Translations under genes and position numbers: made by a program
Origin: Ramlibacter sp.
GTDB lineage: Bacteria; Pseudomonadota; Gammaproteobacteria; Burkholderiales; Burkholderiaceae_C
Direction: 5' to 3'
NCBI GenBank assembly: GCA_030695945.1
Contig: JAUYOG010000049.1
Location: 124,001-188,000 of the forward strand
Length of the DNA: 64,000 nucleotides
Notes under the pieces: model-generated
What the model was told of the DNA's origin: nothing
The model's database searches: none
The model's input: only the letters and a program-made list of their open reading frames with translations
In this document: positions 54,993 to 64,000 of the stretch, piece after piece
Numbering within the stretch: the first letter of the stretch is position 1
How the letters are laid out: each line of letters begins with the position of its first letter

Positions 54993-57800
54993 TCAGCCGA
55001 AGACCGAACGCCACAGCGCGAGCACGGCCTGCCGCTCGGTCTCGAGGGCGCCGTTGGCGACGTGCGTGGGCTCCTCGTTCAGGCGGGCCTTGTGCTGCAC
55101 CCGCCGCAGTTCGCGGTAGGCGCCGGCAGCGGCCTGGCCGACGCCCGGCGGCAGCAGGCCGCAGGCCTCGGCGCGCTGCAGCAGCGCGATGTTGCCGACG
55201 TTCGGGATCAGCTCGGGGTGTTGCGCTGATTGCGACAACACCAGGAACTGGACCGCGAACTCCGCATCCACCATGCCTCCAGGGCTGTGCTTGACGTCGA
55301 ATGCGCCCGCCTTCACGGGACGCGCCGACCGGACCTTTTCGCGCATGGCCATGATCTCGGCGCGCAGGGCCACGATGTCGCGCGGCGCGGTGATGACGGC
55401 CTGCCGCACCACGTCGAAACGCTCGCGCAAGGAATCCTCGCCGAGCACGAAGCGCGCACGCGTCATGGCCTGGTGCTCCCAGGTCCATGCCGTGTTGCTG
55501 CCGCGGCCCTGCTGGTAATCGGCGTAGGCCTCGAAGGTGGTGATCAGCAGGCCCGAGCTGCCGTTGGGGCGCAGCGCGGTGTCGATCTCGAACAGGTCGC
55601 CTTCGGCCGTCTTGGTGGACAGCCAGTTGATCAACTTGCGCACGAAGGCGGCATAGGCATCGGGCGCCGCCTCATGCTCGTCCTCGTCCTCGTACACGAA
55701 CACGATGTCGAGATCGCTGCCGTAGCCCAGCTCCTTGCCGCCGAGCTTGCCGTAGCCGATGATCGCGAATCGTGGCGTGTCGCGGTGGCGGTTTTTCAGG
55801 CGCTGCCAGCACCAGCGGGTGGTCACTCGCAGCACGGAGTCGGCCAGCGCGCTGAGGTCATCGGCGACCTGCTCCACCGTCAGCAGGCCCTCGACGTCGC
55901 GCGCGAGCGTGCGGAACACTTCGGCGTGATGGGCCCGGCGCAGCAGGTTCAGCAGCGACTCGTCGTCGTCCTCGCCGGTGATCTGCAGCGAGCGCCGGCG
56001 CTGCTCCAGTTCGCCCTCGAAATCGGCCGCGGCGAAGCGCTCCGACACCAGCTGGTCGCTGGCCAGTTCGTCGATGACGCCCGGGTGCTGCAGCAGGTAG
56101 CGCGCGGGCCACCGGGCCGCGCCCAGCAGGCGCAGCAGCCGCTCGTGCACGCCGGGGCGCTCCAGCAGCAGCGCCAGGTAGCTTTCCCGCCGCAGCAGCG
56201 GCTCGACCCAGTCGGCCATGCGCAGCGCGGATTCCTCGCTCACGCGCCCCTCCTCCAGCCACTGGCCGGTGCGCGCGACCAGCCGCGAGAGGCGAGCGCG
56301 CGCGTCCTCCCGCAGGGCCATGACGCGCGGGTTGCGCGACCAGGCGGCCACGCGTTCGCGCAGTTTCGGCGGCAGCTGCTCCTGGACGGCTTCGAGATCG
56401 GGCGCGGACGCGCGCGCGGCTTTCGGCCCATTGCAGCCCTTGCACTCGCCGCCGGCGCCGCCCAGCAGCGTGTCGAATTCCTGTGCGACCAGTTCGCGGT
56501 GCGCATCGAGTTCGTGCAGGAAAGGGCAGCAGTCGGCAAAGCCCATCGTGCGCGCGATCCAGCCGAGGTCGCCATCGTCCTCGTCCTTGCACCCCATCGG
56601 CAGCACGTGGGTCTGCTGGTCGTCCAGGTATTGGATGCGGTGCTCCACCCGCCGCAGGAATTCGTAGGCGCGAGCCAGGGCGTCGGCTGTGGCCTGGGGC
56701 ATCAGCCCGGCGGCCGCCACCCGCTGCAGCGCCTGCAGTGTGGGCCGCGTGCGCAGCTCCGGGTAATGGCCGCCGCGAACCACCTGCAGCAGCTGCACGG
56801 TGAACTCGATCTCGCGGATGCCGCCGCGCGAGAGCTTGACATCGTTGGCGCGCTCGGGGCGACCGGCGCTGCGCTTGGCCGCGTGCTCGCGGATCTGTTT
56901 GTGCAATACCCGCAGTGCGTCGAACACGCTGTAGTCCAGATAGCGGCGGAACACGAACGGCAGCACGGCGGAGCGCAGCCCCTGCGCCGTGCCGCTGTCG
57001 ATGCAGGAACGCGGCGCGACCACGCGGCTCTTGAGCCAGGCGAAACGCTCCCATTCCCGGCCTTGCACCTGGAAGTAATCCTCCAGCCCGCCGAGTGACA
57101 CCGCCGGCGGTCCCGAGTTGCCGTTGGGGCGCAGCGCGGTGTCGACGCGGAAGACGAAGCCGTGTTCGGTGGGCTCGCCGATGAGGCCGTACATGGCCTT
57201 CACGACCTTGGTGAAATACTCGTGGTTGCTGATGCGCCCGCGCCCGCCGTCCCCGCCCGCCGTCTCGCCGTCCTCGTCATAGACATAGACCAGGTCGATG
57301 TCGCTGGACACATTGAGTTCACGTGCGCCGAACTTGCCCATGCCGACGACCCAGAGTTCCGCCCGCTGGCCGTCGGCCCGCAGCGGCGCGCCATGCTGGG
57401 CGTCAAGGTCGCGCTGGGCTTGCCCGCAGGCGATGTCCAGCGCGAATTCGGCCAGCCAGGTCACCGCGCCGGTGACCACGGCCAGCGGCGCCTGCCGGTC
57501 GCAGTCCAGCACCATCAGGCGCTCCATGACCAGCTGGCGCAGGATGCGCAGCGCGGTTGCGACGTCATCCCCGCGGGAGCGCAAGGCGGCGTACGCGCCG
57601 GCCATCATCGGCAGGTCGGGCGCGCCGGCGGGCAGGAGGGAAAGTTCGGCGGCATAACGCCGGCGCAGGCGCTGGGCGAAGCGCGAGTGGGCGGACGGCG
57701 GCTCGTTGGCGGCCACTGTGTCCACTGCGGGCGCGGACGCGCCGTTGTCCGACAGCGCGGCTCCTGTTTGCACAGAACCCAATCGACCGCCGGGGGTCAT
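54993..57800 (-). CDS. glnE: Glutamine synthetase adenylyltransferase/adenylyl-removing enzyme
   Basis: A 935-residue bifunctional regulator of glutamine synthetase. The removing domain has VVGMGKFGARELNVSSDIDL (~150-170) and the adenylylating domain IIGYGKLGGKELGYGSDLDIVFVYEDEDE (~675-705), both with intact nucleotidyltransferase motifs and RPNGxSG repeats. Length normal. An extra ECKGCNGPK cysteine pair sits in the linker at ~450. Start: ATG at 57800 (GGAG 11 bases before) rather than GTG at 57812. Only 24 bp separate it from the divergent yhdP gene. Confidence 0.96.
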   Translation of the reverse strand: MTPGGRLGSVQTGAALSDNGASAPAVDTVAANEPPSAHSRFAQRLRRRYAAELSLLPAGAPDLPMMAGAYAALRSRGDDVATALRILRQLVMERLMVLDCDRQAPLAVVTGAVTWLAEFALDIACGQAQRDLDAQHGAPLRADGQRAELWVVGMGKFGARELNVSSDIDLVYVYDEDGETAGGDGGRGRISNHEYFTKVVKAMYGLIGEPTEHGFVFRVDTALRPNGNSGPPAVSLGGLEDYFQVQGREWERFAWLKSRVVAPRSCIDSGTAQGLRSAVLPFVFRRYLDYSVFDALRVLHKQIREHAAKRSAGRPERANDVKLSRGGIREIEFTVQLLQVVRGGHYPELRTRPTLQALQRVAAAGLMPQATADALARAYEFLRRVEHRIQYLDDQQTHVLPMGCKDEDDGDLGWIARTMGFADCCPFLHELDAHRELVAQEFDTLLGGAGGECKGCNGPKAARASAPDLEAVQEQLPPKLRERVAAWSRNPRVMALREDARARLSRLVARTGQWLEEGRVSEESALRMADWVEPLLRRESYLALLLERPGVHERLLRLLGAARWPARYLLQHPGVIDELASDQLVSERFAAADFEGELEQRRRSLQITGEDDDESLLNLLRRAHHAEVFRTLARDVEGLLTVEQVADDLSALADSVLRVTTRWCWQRLKNRHRDTPRFAIIGYGKLGGKELGYGSDLDIVFVYEDEDEHEAAPDAYAAFVRKLINWLSTKTAEGDLFEIDTALRPNGSSGLLITTFEAYADYQQGRGSNTAWTWEHQAMTRARFVLGEDSLRERFDVVRQAVITAPRDIVALRAEIMAMREKVRSARPVKAGAFDVKHSPGGMVDAEFAVQFLVLSQSAQHPELIPNVGNIALLQRAEACGLLPPGVGQAAAGAYRELRRVQHKARLNEEPTHVANGALETERQAVLALWRSVFG

Positions 57801-57824
57801 AATTCTTGCCACTCCGAAGTTTTC

Positions 57825-60800
57825 ATGAACGACTGCCCGCCGTCTCCGTCACGTCCGCTGAAGGCTTATGCCTTCGTCGCGAAAGGGTTGTTGTGGCTTC
57901 TCATGACCGCCTGGCTGGTGCTGGCGCTGGCCTGGGGAGCGCTGCATGGCTGGATTGTGCCCCGAATCGGTGAGCTTCGCCCCGACCTGGAAATCGAAGC
58001 CGGGCGGGTCCTGGGGGTACCCGTGCGCATCGGCAGCATCGCCGCCCGCAGCGAGGGGCTGATCCCCTCCTTCGAGCTCATCGATGTCGTTCTGCTGGAC
58101 TCGCAGGGGCGGCCCGCGTTGCGGCTGCCGCGGGTGCTGGCGGCGCTCACGCCCCGTTCGTTGTGGAACCTCGGGTTCGAGCAGCTTTATATCGACCGGC
58201 CCGAGCTCGATGTGCGCCGGGCCGCCGACGGCAGGATCTACGTCGGCGGGCTCGACTTTTCGCGCAGCAGCGACAACGACGGCAAGGCCGCCGACTGGTT
58301 CTTCGAGCAGACCGAGTTCGTCATCCGCAACGGCACCGTGCGCTGGACCGACGAGATGCGCGCGGCCGCGCCGCTCGCCCTGGACCAGGTGGACTTCGTG
58401 ATGCGCAATGGTGGCCGGCGCCACGCGCTGCGGCTGGATGCGACGCCGCCGCCTGCCTGGGGCGAGCGCTTCAGCCTGCGCGGCCAGTTCCGCCAGCCGC
58501 TGCTGTCCACGCGCCATGGCCGCTGGCAGGACTGGGAGGGGCAGGTGCATGCCGATTTCACCCGCGTGGACATGTCGCAGCTGCAACGCCATGCGAACCT
58601 GGGCGTCGAGGTGGCCCAGGGCCACGGCGCCGTGCGCGCCTGGGCGGACGTGGCGCGCGGGCAACTGGCGGGCGGCGTGGCCGACGTCGTCCTGGCCGAC
58701 GTGAGCACGACGCTCGGCCCATCGCTCGCGCCCCTGGCGCTGCGCACGGTATCGGGGCGCATCGGCGGCAAGCGCCTGGGCAACGGCGGCTTCGAGTTCG
58801 AGACGCAGGCCCTGCAGTTCGAAACCCGGGAAGGCCAGCGCTGGCCGGGCGGCAATGTGTTCGTCGCCTGGACGCCTGCCGAAGGCCAGCGGCCCGCACA
58901 GGGCGAGATCCGGGCGGACAAGCTGGACCTGAACGCACTGTCGCAGGTCGCCAGCCGGCTGCCGCTGGGCGCCGCGACCCACTCCGCCCTGGCGGGCTAC
59001 GCGCCCAAGGGGCTGGTCGAAACGCTGCAGGCCAAGTGGCAGGGCCCGCTCGACGCCTTAAAGGCTTACCAGGCCCGCGGGCGCGCGGTGCGCCTGGAGA
59101 TTGCTGCCCGCGCCGGCGAGGCGGCGCCGGGCTCGCCACCGGCCGCGCGTTCACCCGGCGTGCGCGGCGCGTCGGTGGATTTCGACCTGAGCCAGGCCGG
59201 CGGCAAGGGCAAGTTCGCGGTGACCAAGGGCGCCATCGACGTGCCCGGGGTGTTCGAGGACCCTGTCGTCACGATCGATGCGCTGTCTGCGGACGTGCAG
59301 TGGCAAATCAATGGCCAGGCCATTGCCACCACCGTCAGCAACCTCAAGTTCACGAATGCCGATGCGCAGGGGGAAGGCCAGGGCACGTGGCGCACCGGCG
59401 AGGGCGGCGCGCGCTTCCCCGGCGTGCTGGACCTGCAGGCGAGCATCAGCCGCGCTGACGGCGCCCGGGTGTACCGATACCTGCCGCTGGGCGTTTCCAA
59501 GGCGGCGCGCGACTACGTGCGGGAGTCGGTGGTGCAGGGCGCGGCCTCGGACGCGAAATTCCGCGTCAGGGGCAACCTCAAGGACTTCCCCTTCGCCGAC
59601 CCGAAGCAAGGCGAGTTCCGCGTGACCGCGGACGTGCGCAACGCGACCTATGCCTACGTCCCGCGCAGCGCCGTGAAGGGCACGGCCACCTGGCCCGCCC
59701 TGACGCAGCTGTCGGGCGAGCTGCTGTTCCTGGGCAACGGCATGCAGGTCAGGAACGCGGTGGGGCGATTTGCCGGGGCGCCGGGGTTGCAGGTGAAGGC
59801 GCAGGCCCAGATCCCCGATTTCCGCACGACGACGGTGGCGGTCACCGGCGAAGTGCGCGGTCCGCTGGGCCAGTCCCTGGGCGTGGTCGACACCTCGCCG
59901 CTGGCGGCAATGACGAACCATGCGCTGGCCAAGGCCACCGCCACCGGCAACGCCGATCTGCGCCTGCAGCTGGACCTGCCGATCGCCACGCTCGAGAAGT
60001 CCAGGGTGCAGGGCAGCGTCACGCTGGCGGGCAACGACATCCAGATCACGCCGGACAGCCCGCTTCTCTCACGCGCGCGCGGCGCCGTGACCTTTACCGA
60101 GCGCGGCTTTGCGCTGGTGGGCGCGCAGGCCCGGGCACTGGGCGGCGACATGCGGCTCGAAGGCGGCACCCGCAGCGTGCCGGCCGCCTCCCCGGGCACC
60201 AACGATGTCACGATGGTGCTGCGGGCGCAGGGCACGGCCACTGCCGAGGGACTTCGGCAGGCCAAGGAAATCGGCTTCGTGTCGCGCCTGGCGAGGGACG
60301 CCACTGGCAGCGCGGCGTACACGGTGACCCTGGCGGTGCGCCGGGGCGAGCCGGAGATCGGTGTGTCGACCAACCTGCAGGGGATGGCCCTCAATCTGCC
60401 CGCGCCGCTGGCCAAGGCGGCGGAGGCCGCGCTGCCGGTGCGCTACGAGAGCGCCCTGGTGCGCGAGCCGGCGGCCGTCCCGCCCGGCAGTCCGGCGCGG
60501 CTGTACGACCAGCTGACCCTGGAGATCGGCCGCATCGCCTCGGTGGTCTATGTGCGCGACCTGTCGGGGCCGGAGCCGCGCGTCGTGCGCGGGGCCATCG
60601 CGGTCGGCCTGGCGCCGGGCGAAACGGCGGCGCTGCCCGAGCAGGGCGTCAGCGCCAACATCAACCTCGCGACAGTCAATGTCGATGCATGGGAAAGCGT
60701 GCTGGGCCAGGCGGCCGGCGGCGGCGCCGGGTCGCTGCGCGCCACGGCCGCCGGCGCGGCGCAGGGCTACCTTCCGACGGTCCTGGCGGTGCGGGCCAGG

Positions 60801-61970
60801 GAACTCATGGCCGAGGGCCGAACCTTGCACAACGTCGTGGTGGGCGGATCGCGAGAGGGCCTCGTGTGGCGTGCCAACGTCGATGCCAACGAGCTCAATG
60901 GTTACGTTGAATTTCGCCAGTCCTCGTCGGGCCTGGGCGGCGGCCGGCTGCATGCGCGCCTCGCGCGGCTGTCCATCGCCGCGTCGGCAGCCAGGGAGGT
61001 CGAGGCCCTGCTGGACGAGCAGCCCGACAACCTGCCGGCGCTGGACGTCGTGGTGGAGGACTTCGAGCTGCGCGGCAAGAAACTCGGGCGCCTGGAAATC
61101 GAAGCCGTCAATCGCGGCGCCACTACCGTGGCGCGCGAAGGCGGCGTTCGCGAATGGCGCCTGAGCAAGCTCAACCTCACGATGCCCGAGGCGGTGTTCA
61201 CCGCCAACGGCAACTGGGCCGGCCTCAATGCGCAGCCGGCGCCCGCGGCGGTGCGGCCCGGGCAACGACCCGCGCCCGAGCGGCGCCGCACCGTCATGAG
61301 CTTCAAGCTCGACATCGCCGATTCGGGCCAACTGCTGGCGCGGTTCGGCATGAAAGACGTGGTGCGCCGAGGCAAGGGCCGCATGGAGGGCCAGATCGCA
61401 TGGCTCGGCTCGCCGTTGACGCTGGATTACCCTTCCATGAACGGAAACTTCTACATCAATGTGGAAAGCGGCCAGTTCCTCAAGGCCGACCCGGGCCTCG
61501 CCAAGCTGCTGGGCGTGTTGAGCCTGCAGTCGCTGCCGCGCCGGCTGGCGCTCGACTTCCGCGACGTGTTCACCGAAGGGTTCGCCTTCGATTTCCTGCG
61601 CGGCGACGTCACCGTCCAGCAGGGTATCGCCGCCACCAACAACCTGCAGATGAAGGGCGTGAACGCGGCCGTGCTGATGGAAGGCAAGGCCGATATCGCA
61701 CGCGAAACGCAGGACATCAAGGTGGTGGTCGTGCCCGAGATCAACGCCGGCACCGCCTCGCTCGTCGCCACCGTGATCAACCCGGCCATCGGGCTGGGCA
61801 CCTTCCTCGCGCAAATGTTCCTGCGCCAGCCGCTGATCCGTGCGGCCACGCAGGAGTTCCGTATCGACGGCACCTGGAGCGACCCGCGCGTCACCCGGGT
61901 CGACCGCCGGGCCGCGGCCGAAAGTCGCGCCGACCCGGCTTCGGAAGCACGTGTGGGAAGGACCAACTGA
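57825..61970 (+). CDS. yhdP: YhdP-family AsmA-like lipid-transport protein
   Basis: A 1381-residue protein with one N-terminal helix (~19-42) and a very long periplasmic beta-rich chain. Domain order: DUF3971-like, repeated beta-taco pattern, and a C-terminal AsmA-like region (MKDVVRRGKGRMEGQIAWLGSPLTLDYPSMNGNFYINVESGQFLKADPG, RRLALDFRDVFTEGFAFD, TIAxxxG..AQMFLRQPLIRAATQEFRI). In E. coli YhdP is one of three proteins moving phospholipid to the outer membrane. ATG 57825 begins MNDCPPSPSRPLKAY. Confidence 0.95.
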   Translation: MNDCPPSPSRPLKAYAFVAKGLLWLLMTAWLVLALAWGALHGWIVPRIGELRPDLEIEAGRVLGVPVRIGSIAARSEGLIPSFELIDVVLLDSQGRPALRLPRVLAALTPRSLWNLGFEQLYIDRPELDVRRAADGRIYVGGLDFSRSSDNDGKAADWFFEQTEFVIRNGTVRWTDEMRAAAPLALDQVDFVMRNGGRRHALRLDATPPPAWGERFSLRGQFRQPLLSTRHGRWQDWEGQVHADFTRVDMSQLQRHANLGVEVAQGHGAVRAWADVARGQLAGGVADVVLADVSTTLGPSLAPLALRTVSGRIGGKRLGNGGFEFETQALQFETREGQRWPGGNVFVAWTPAEGQRPAQGEIRADKLDLNALSQVASRLPLGAATHSALAGYAPKGLVETLQAKWQGPLDALKAYQARGRAVRLEIAARAGEAAPGSPPAARSPGVRGASVDFDLSQAGGKGKFAVTKGAIDVPGVFEDPVVTIDALSADVQWQINGQAIATTVSNLKFTNADAQGEGQGTWRTGEGGARFPGVLDLQASISRADGARVYRYLPLGVSKAARDYVRESVVQGAASDAKFRVRGNLKDFPFADPKQGEFRVTADVRNATYAYVPRSAVKGTATWPALTQLSGELLFLGNGMQVRNAVGRFAGAPGLQVKAQAQIPDFRTTTVAVTGEVRGPLGQSLGVVDTSPLAAMTNHALAKATATGNADLRLQLDLPIATLEKSRVQGSVTLAGNDIQITPDSPLLSRARGAVTFTERGFALVGAQARALGGDMRLEGGTRSVPAASPGTNDVTMVLRAQGTATAEGLRQAKEIGFVSRLARDATGSAAYTVTLAVRRGEPEIGVSTNLQGMALNLPAPLAKAAEAALPVRYESALVREPAAVPPGSPARLYDQLTLEIGRIASVVYVRDLSGPEPRVVRGAIAVGLAPGETAALPEQGVSANINLATVNVDAWESVLGQAAGGGAGSLRATAAGAAQGYLPTVLAVRARELMAEGRTLHNVVVGGSREGLVWRANVDANELNGYVEFRQSSSGLGGGRLHARLARLSIAASAAREVEALLDEQPDNLPALDVVVEDFELRGKKLGRLEIEAVNRGATTVAREGGVREWRLSKLNLTMPEAVFTANGNWAGLNAQPAPAAVRPGQRPAPERRRTVMSFKLDIADSGQLLARFGMKDVVRRGKGRMEGQIAWLGSPLTLDYPSMNGNFYINVESGQFLKADPGLAKLLGVLSLQSLPRRLALDFRDVFTEGFAFDFLRGDVTVQQGIAATNNLQMKGVNAAVLMEGKADIARETQDIKVVVVPEINAGTASLVATVINPAIGLGTFLAQMFLRQPLIRAATQEFRIDGTWSDPRVTRVDRRAAAESRADPASEARVGRTN

Positions 61971-61971
61971 C

Positions 61972-62778
61972 ATGAAAGCCGCCGCAATCCAGATGGTGTC
62001 CGGGGTCTCGCTGCCGGCCAATCTTGCCGAGGCGCGCTCGCTCCTCGAGCAGGCGGCGCAGGCCGGGGCGGAGCTGGCCGTCCTGCCCGAGTACTTCTGC
62101 CTCATGGGCCACCAGGACAGTGACAAGCTGGCGGCGCGGGAGAGCTTCGGCGAAGGGGAGGTCCAGCGCTTCCTGGCGCAGGCCGCGCGCGAACTGGGGC
62201 TGTGGATCGTGGGCGGCACGCTGCCGCTGGTGGCCGCGGATGCGGCGCATGTGCGCAATACCAGCATGGTGTTCTCGCCCGCGGGCGAACACGTGGCCCG
62301 CTACGACAAGATCCATCTCTTCAAGTTCGACAACGGGCGCGAGCGCTACGACGAGTCGCGCGTGATCGAAAGCGGCACCGACATCGTGGCGTTCGAGCTG
62401 CCCAGCCGCGACGGCCACACATGGCGCGTCGGCATGTCGGTCTGCTACGACCTGCGCTTCCCCGAGCTGTACCGAGCGCTGCACGCCGACGTGCTGCTGG
62501 TGCCCAGCGCCTTCACTTACGTGACGGGGCAGGCGCACTGGGAGCTGCTGCTGCGCGCCCGGGCCATCGAGAACCTCGCGTACGTGGTGGCGCCCGCGCA
62601 GGGCGGCACGCACGAGAACGGGCGGCGCACCTGGGGCCACAGCATGGTGGTGGACCCGTGGGGCCTCGTCATGGCGCAGCGGCCCGAGGGCGCGGGCCTC
62701 GTCGTAGCCGATCTCGACGCGGCACGCCAGGCGCGGCTGCGCGAGCAATTGCCCGCCTTGGAGCACCGAATTTTATGA
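61972..62778 (+). CDS. Carbon-nitrogen hydrolase (Nit1/Nit2-like amidase)
   Basis: A 268-residue nitrilase-superfamily enzyme. The Glu-Lys-Cys triad is Glu40 (AVLPEYF), Lys113 (RYDKIHLFKFD) and Cys158 (GMSVCYDLRFPELYR). This sequence pattern resembles deaminated-glutathione amidase/omega-amidase. The ATG is 1 bp after the yhdP stop, so probably co-transcribed. The stop overlaps the next start (ATGA). Confidence 0.94.
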   Translation: MKAAAIQMVSGVSLPANLAEARSLLEQAAQAGAELAVLPEYFCLMGHQDSDKLAARESFGEGEVQRFLAQAARELGLWIVGGTLPLVAADAAHVRNTSMVFSPAGEHVARYDKIHLFKFDNGRERYDESRVIESGTDIVAFELPSRDGHTWRVGMSVCYDLRFPELYRALHADVLLVPSAFTYVTGQAHWELLLRARAIENLAYVVAPAQGGTHENGRRTWGHSMVVDPWGLVMAQRPEGAGLVVADLDAARQARLREQLPALEHRIL

Positions 62779-64000
62779 GCGGGGGCGCCGCCTCGACCGG
62801 CATGCCGCCCCGTCATGTCTCGATGTACCTGCGGTGGTCACTGTGGGCCCTGCTGATCGCGCTGGTCGCCGCGTTGCTGGTGACCCTCGTGTGGCTGGCC
62901 GGCCGCTACGAGGCGAGCCAGGTGCAGACCAAGCTGGAGCGCGACACGGCGGACGCCCTGGGCGACATCCGCTCGGCGCTCACGCGCAACGTGCAGAGCC
63001 TGCAGGCGCTCCAGTCGGGCAACCCGACTCGCGCCGCCTGGAACGATCGTGCCTCGCAGCTGCTGCGCGAGCACCGCGAGTGGATCCGCCTGGAATGGCG
63101 CGATGCGGCGCTGGGGACGTTGACGTCCATGGACACGCCCTATCGCGCGTCGCCGTTCGCGCGCCTGGGCCGGGCCAATGCGCACGCCGATGTGGCGCTG
63201 GCCTGCGCGAACGCCCGCCGGTTCAGCGGCCCGGCCTACTCCAGCAGCTACTTCCTGCCCCAGTCCGACGGCCTGGGCGTGGAAGTGATGGAGCTGTGCC
63301 TGCCGCAGGTGACGGCCGGCCAGACCACGGGCTACGTGGTGGCGACCTATGCGCTCGGCGAGATCCTGGCCGGCCTGGTCGGGCCGCAGCTGATGCGCAG
63401 CCAGGAGATCTCGTTCACGGAAGCCGACGGCACGCGTCTCGCCCTGCATGGCACGGCGCGGCGCGGAAGCCGAGTCTTCACCTCGCAGCAGCTGCTGGAC
63501 CTGCCCGGCAACACGATGGTGCTGCGCATGGACAGCTGGCGCGGCGCGCCCGACCTGTTCCCGAACGTGCTCACGGCGCTGGTCACCGCGATGTCGATAG
63601 CGCTCGTGGTCGTGTTGGTCCTGCTGGCCAAGGACATGCGCCGGCGCCTGCGCGCCGAGCAGGACCTCGCCGATGCGCTGGCCTTCCGCAAGGCGATGGA
63701 AGACTCGTTGGTCACCGGCCTGCGAGCCCGCGACCTGCAGGGGCGCATCACCTACGTCAATCCGGCGTTCTGCGCCATGGTGGGGTTCTCGCCGGAGGAA
63801 CTCCTTGGCAACACGATGCCGGCGCCCTATTGGCCGCCCGAGCTGGCCGGCGAATACCGCAAGCGCCAGGAAATCCGGCTGGCCGGCCAGCAGGCGCCGC
63901 CGCGCGAAGGCTACGAGTCGGTGTTCATGCGCAAGGACGGCTCGCGCTTTCCCGTCCTGATCATCGAGGCGCCCCTGATCAACCACCACGGCGTGCAGAC
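62775..64000 (+). CDS. PAS-domain membrane sensor, N-terminal part (partial)
   Basis: At least 408 residues, running off the end. Helix 1 ~18-40 (LRWSLWALLIALVAALLVTLVWLAGR), ~220-residue extracytoplasmic sensor without cysteines in pairs, helix 2 ~270-290 (LVTAMSIALVVVLVLLA), then a PAS domain (ALAFRKAMEDSLVTGLRARDLQGRITYVNPAFCAMVGFSPEELLGN). The layout resembles DctS-type sensor kinases; the kinase domain would lie beyond 64000. Starts in an ATGA overlap with the amidase gene. Confidence 0.85.
   Translation, partial: MSGGAASTGMPPRHVSMYLRWSLWALLIALVAALLVTLVWLAGRYEASQVQTKLERDTADALGDIRSALTRNVQSLQALQSGNPTRAAWNDRASQLLREHREWIRLEWRDAALGTLTSMDTPYRASPFARLGRANAHADVALACANARRFSGPAYSSSYFLPQSDGLGVEVMELCLPQVTAGQTTGYVVATYALGEILAGLVGPQLMRSQEISFTEADGTRLALHGTARRGSRVFTSQQLLDLPGNTMVLRMDSWRGAPDLFPNVLTALVTAMSIALVVVLVLLAKDMRRRLRAEQDLADALAFRKAMEDSLVTGLRARDLQGRITYVNPAFCAMVGFSPEELLGNTMPAPYWPPELAGEYRKRQEIRLAGQQAPPREGYESVFMRKDGSRFPVLIIEAPLINHHGVQ

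Overview
The window is one compact chromosomal stretch of a high-GC Gram-negative bacterium. Protein content points to Burkholderiales, most likely Comamonadaceae (Ramlibacter/Variovorax-like; inference from remembered families, not a search). Supporting signs are recA-recX next to argC/sucCD, a TctE-type sensor kinase, TfpX/Z, YhdP, GlnE, DUF3717/DUF1289 and a family of GC-rich intergenic repeats whose translation reads 'GPPQGAKAPSGGS'. No rRNA, tRNA, CRISPR array, transposase or prophage was seen.

Layout. 1-4.4 kb: end of an MFS transporter, a P-loop protein, a SnoaL-like protein and topoisomerase III with a histone-H1-like Lys/Ala linker and a C-terminal SWIB domain. 4.5-7.4 kb: a divergent SET-domain methyltransferase gene, birA, a small membrane-anchored protein and a glutathione S-transferase. 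7.4-10.2 kb: a two-component pair and a MarR regulator. 10.3-18.9 kb: recA-recX, an inserted glycosyltransferase/TPR block, argC, sucCD and a TerC protein.

19.1-28.9 kb is the most unusual part: one strand, tight spacing, and in order a CHASE2 Ser/Thr kinase, a PP2C phosphatase, an FHA protein, a CHASE2 adenylate cyclase, a metallo-beta-lactamase-fold cyclic-nucleotide phosphodiesterase and a GAF-domain GspE/PilB-type ATPase. It reads as a signalling module joining protein phosphorylation and cAMP to a pilus/secretion motor. A type IV pilin gene with a sigma54 promoter and a strong terminator follows.

29.7-41.2 kb looks like a glycan island that may serve the pilin: membrane glycosyltransferase, a split polytopic membrane protein, Wzx-like flippase, UDP-galactopyranose mutase, three further (putative) glycosyltransferases, a PglL/Wzy-type O-oligosaccharide ligase and a TfpX/TfpZ pilin accessory protein, with moaC embedded on the other strand.

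41.2-64 kb is mostly housekeeping and envelope genes: M48 protease, small membrane and DUF proteins, YaeQ, purB, a second GST, a terminator/hairpin cluster, exported glutathione peroxidase, ferritin-like protein, heptose-phosphate adenylyltransferase, a three-gene RND efflux operon, glnE, yhdP, a nitrilase-family amidase and the start of a PAS-domain sensor that runs off the end.
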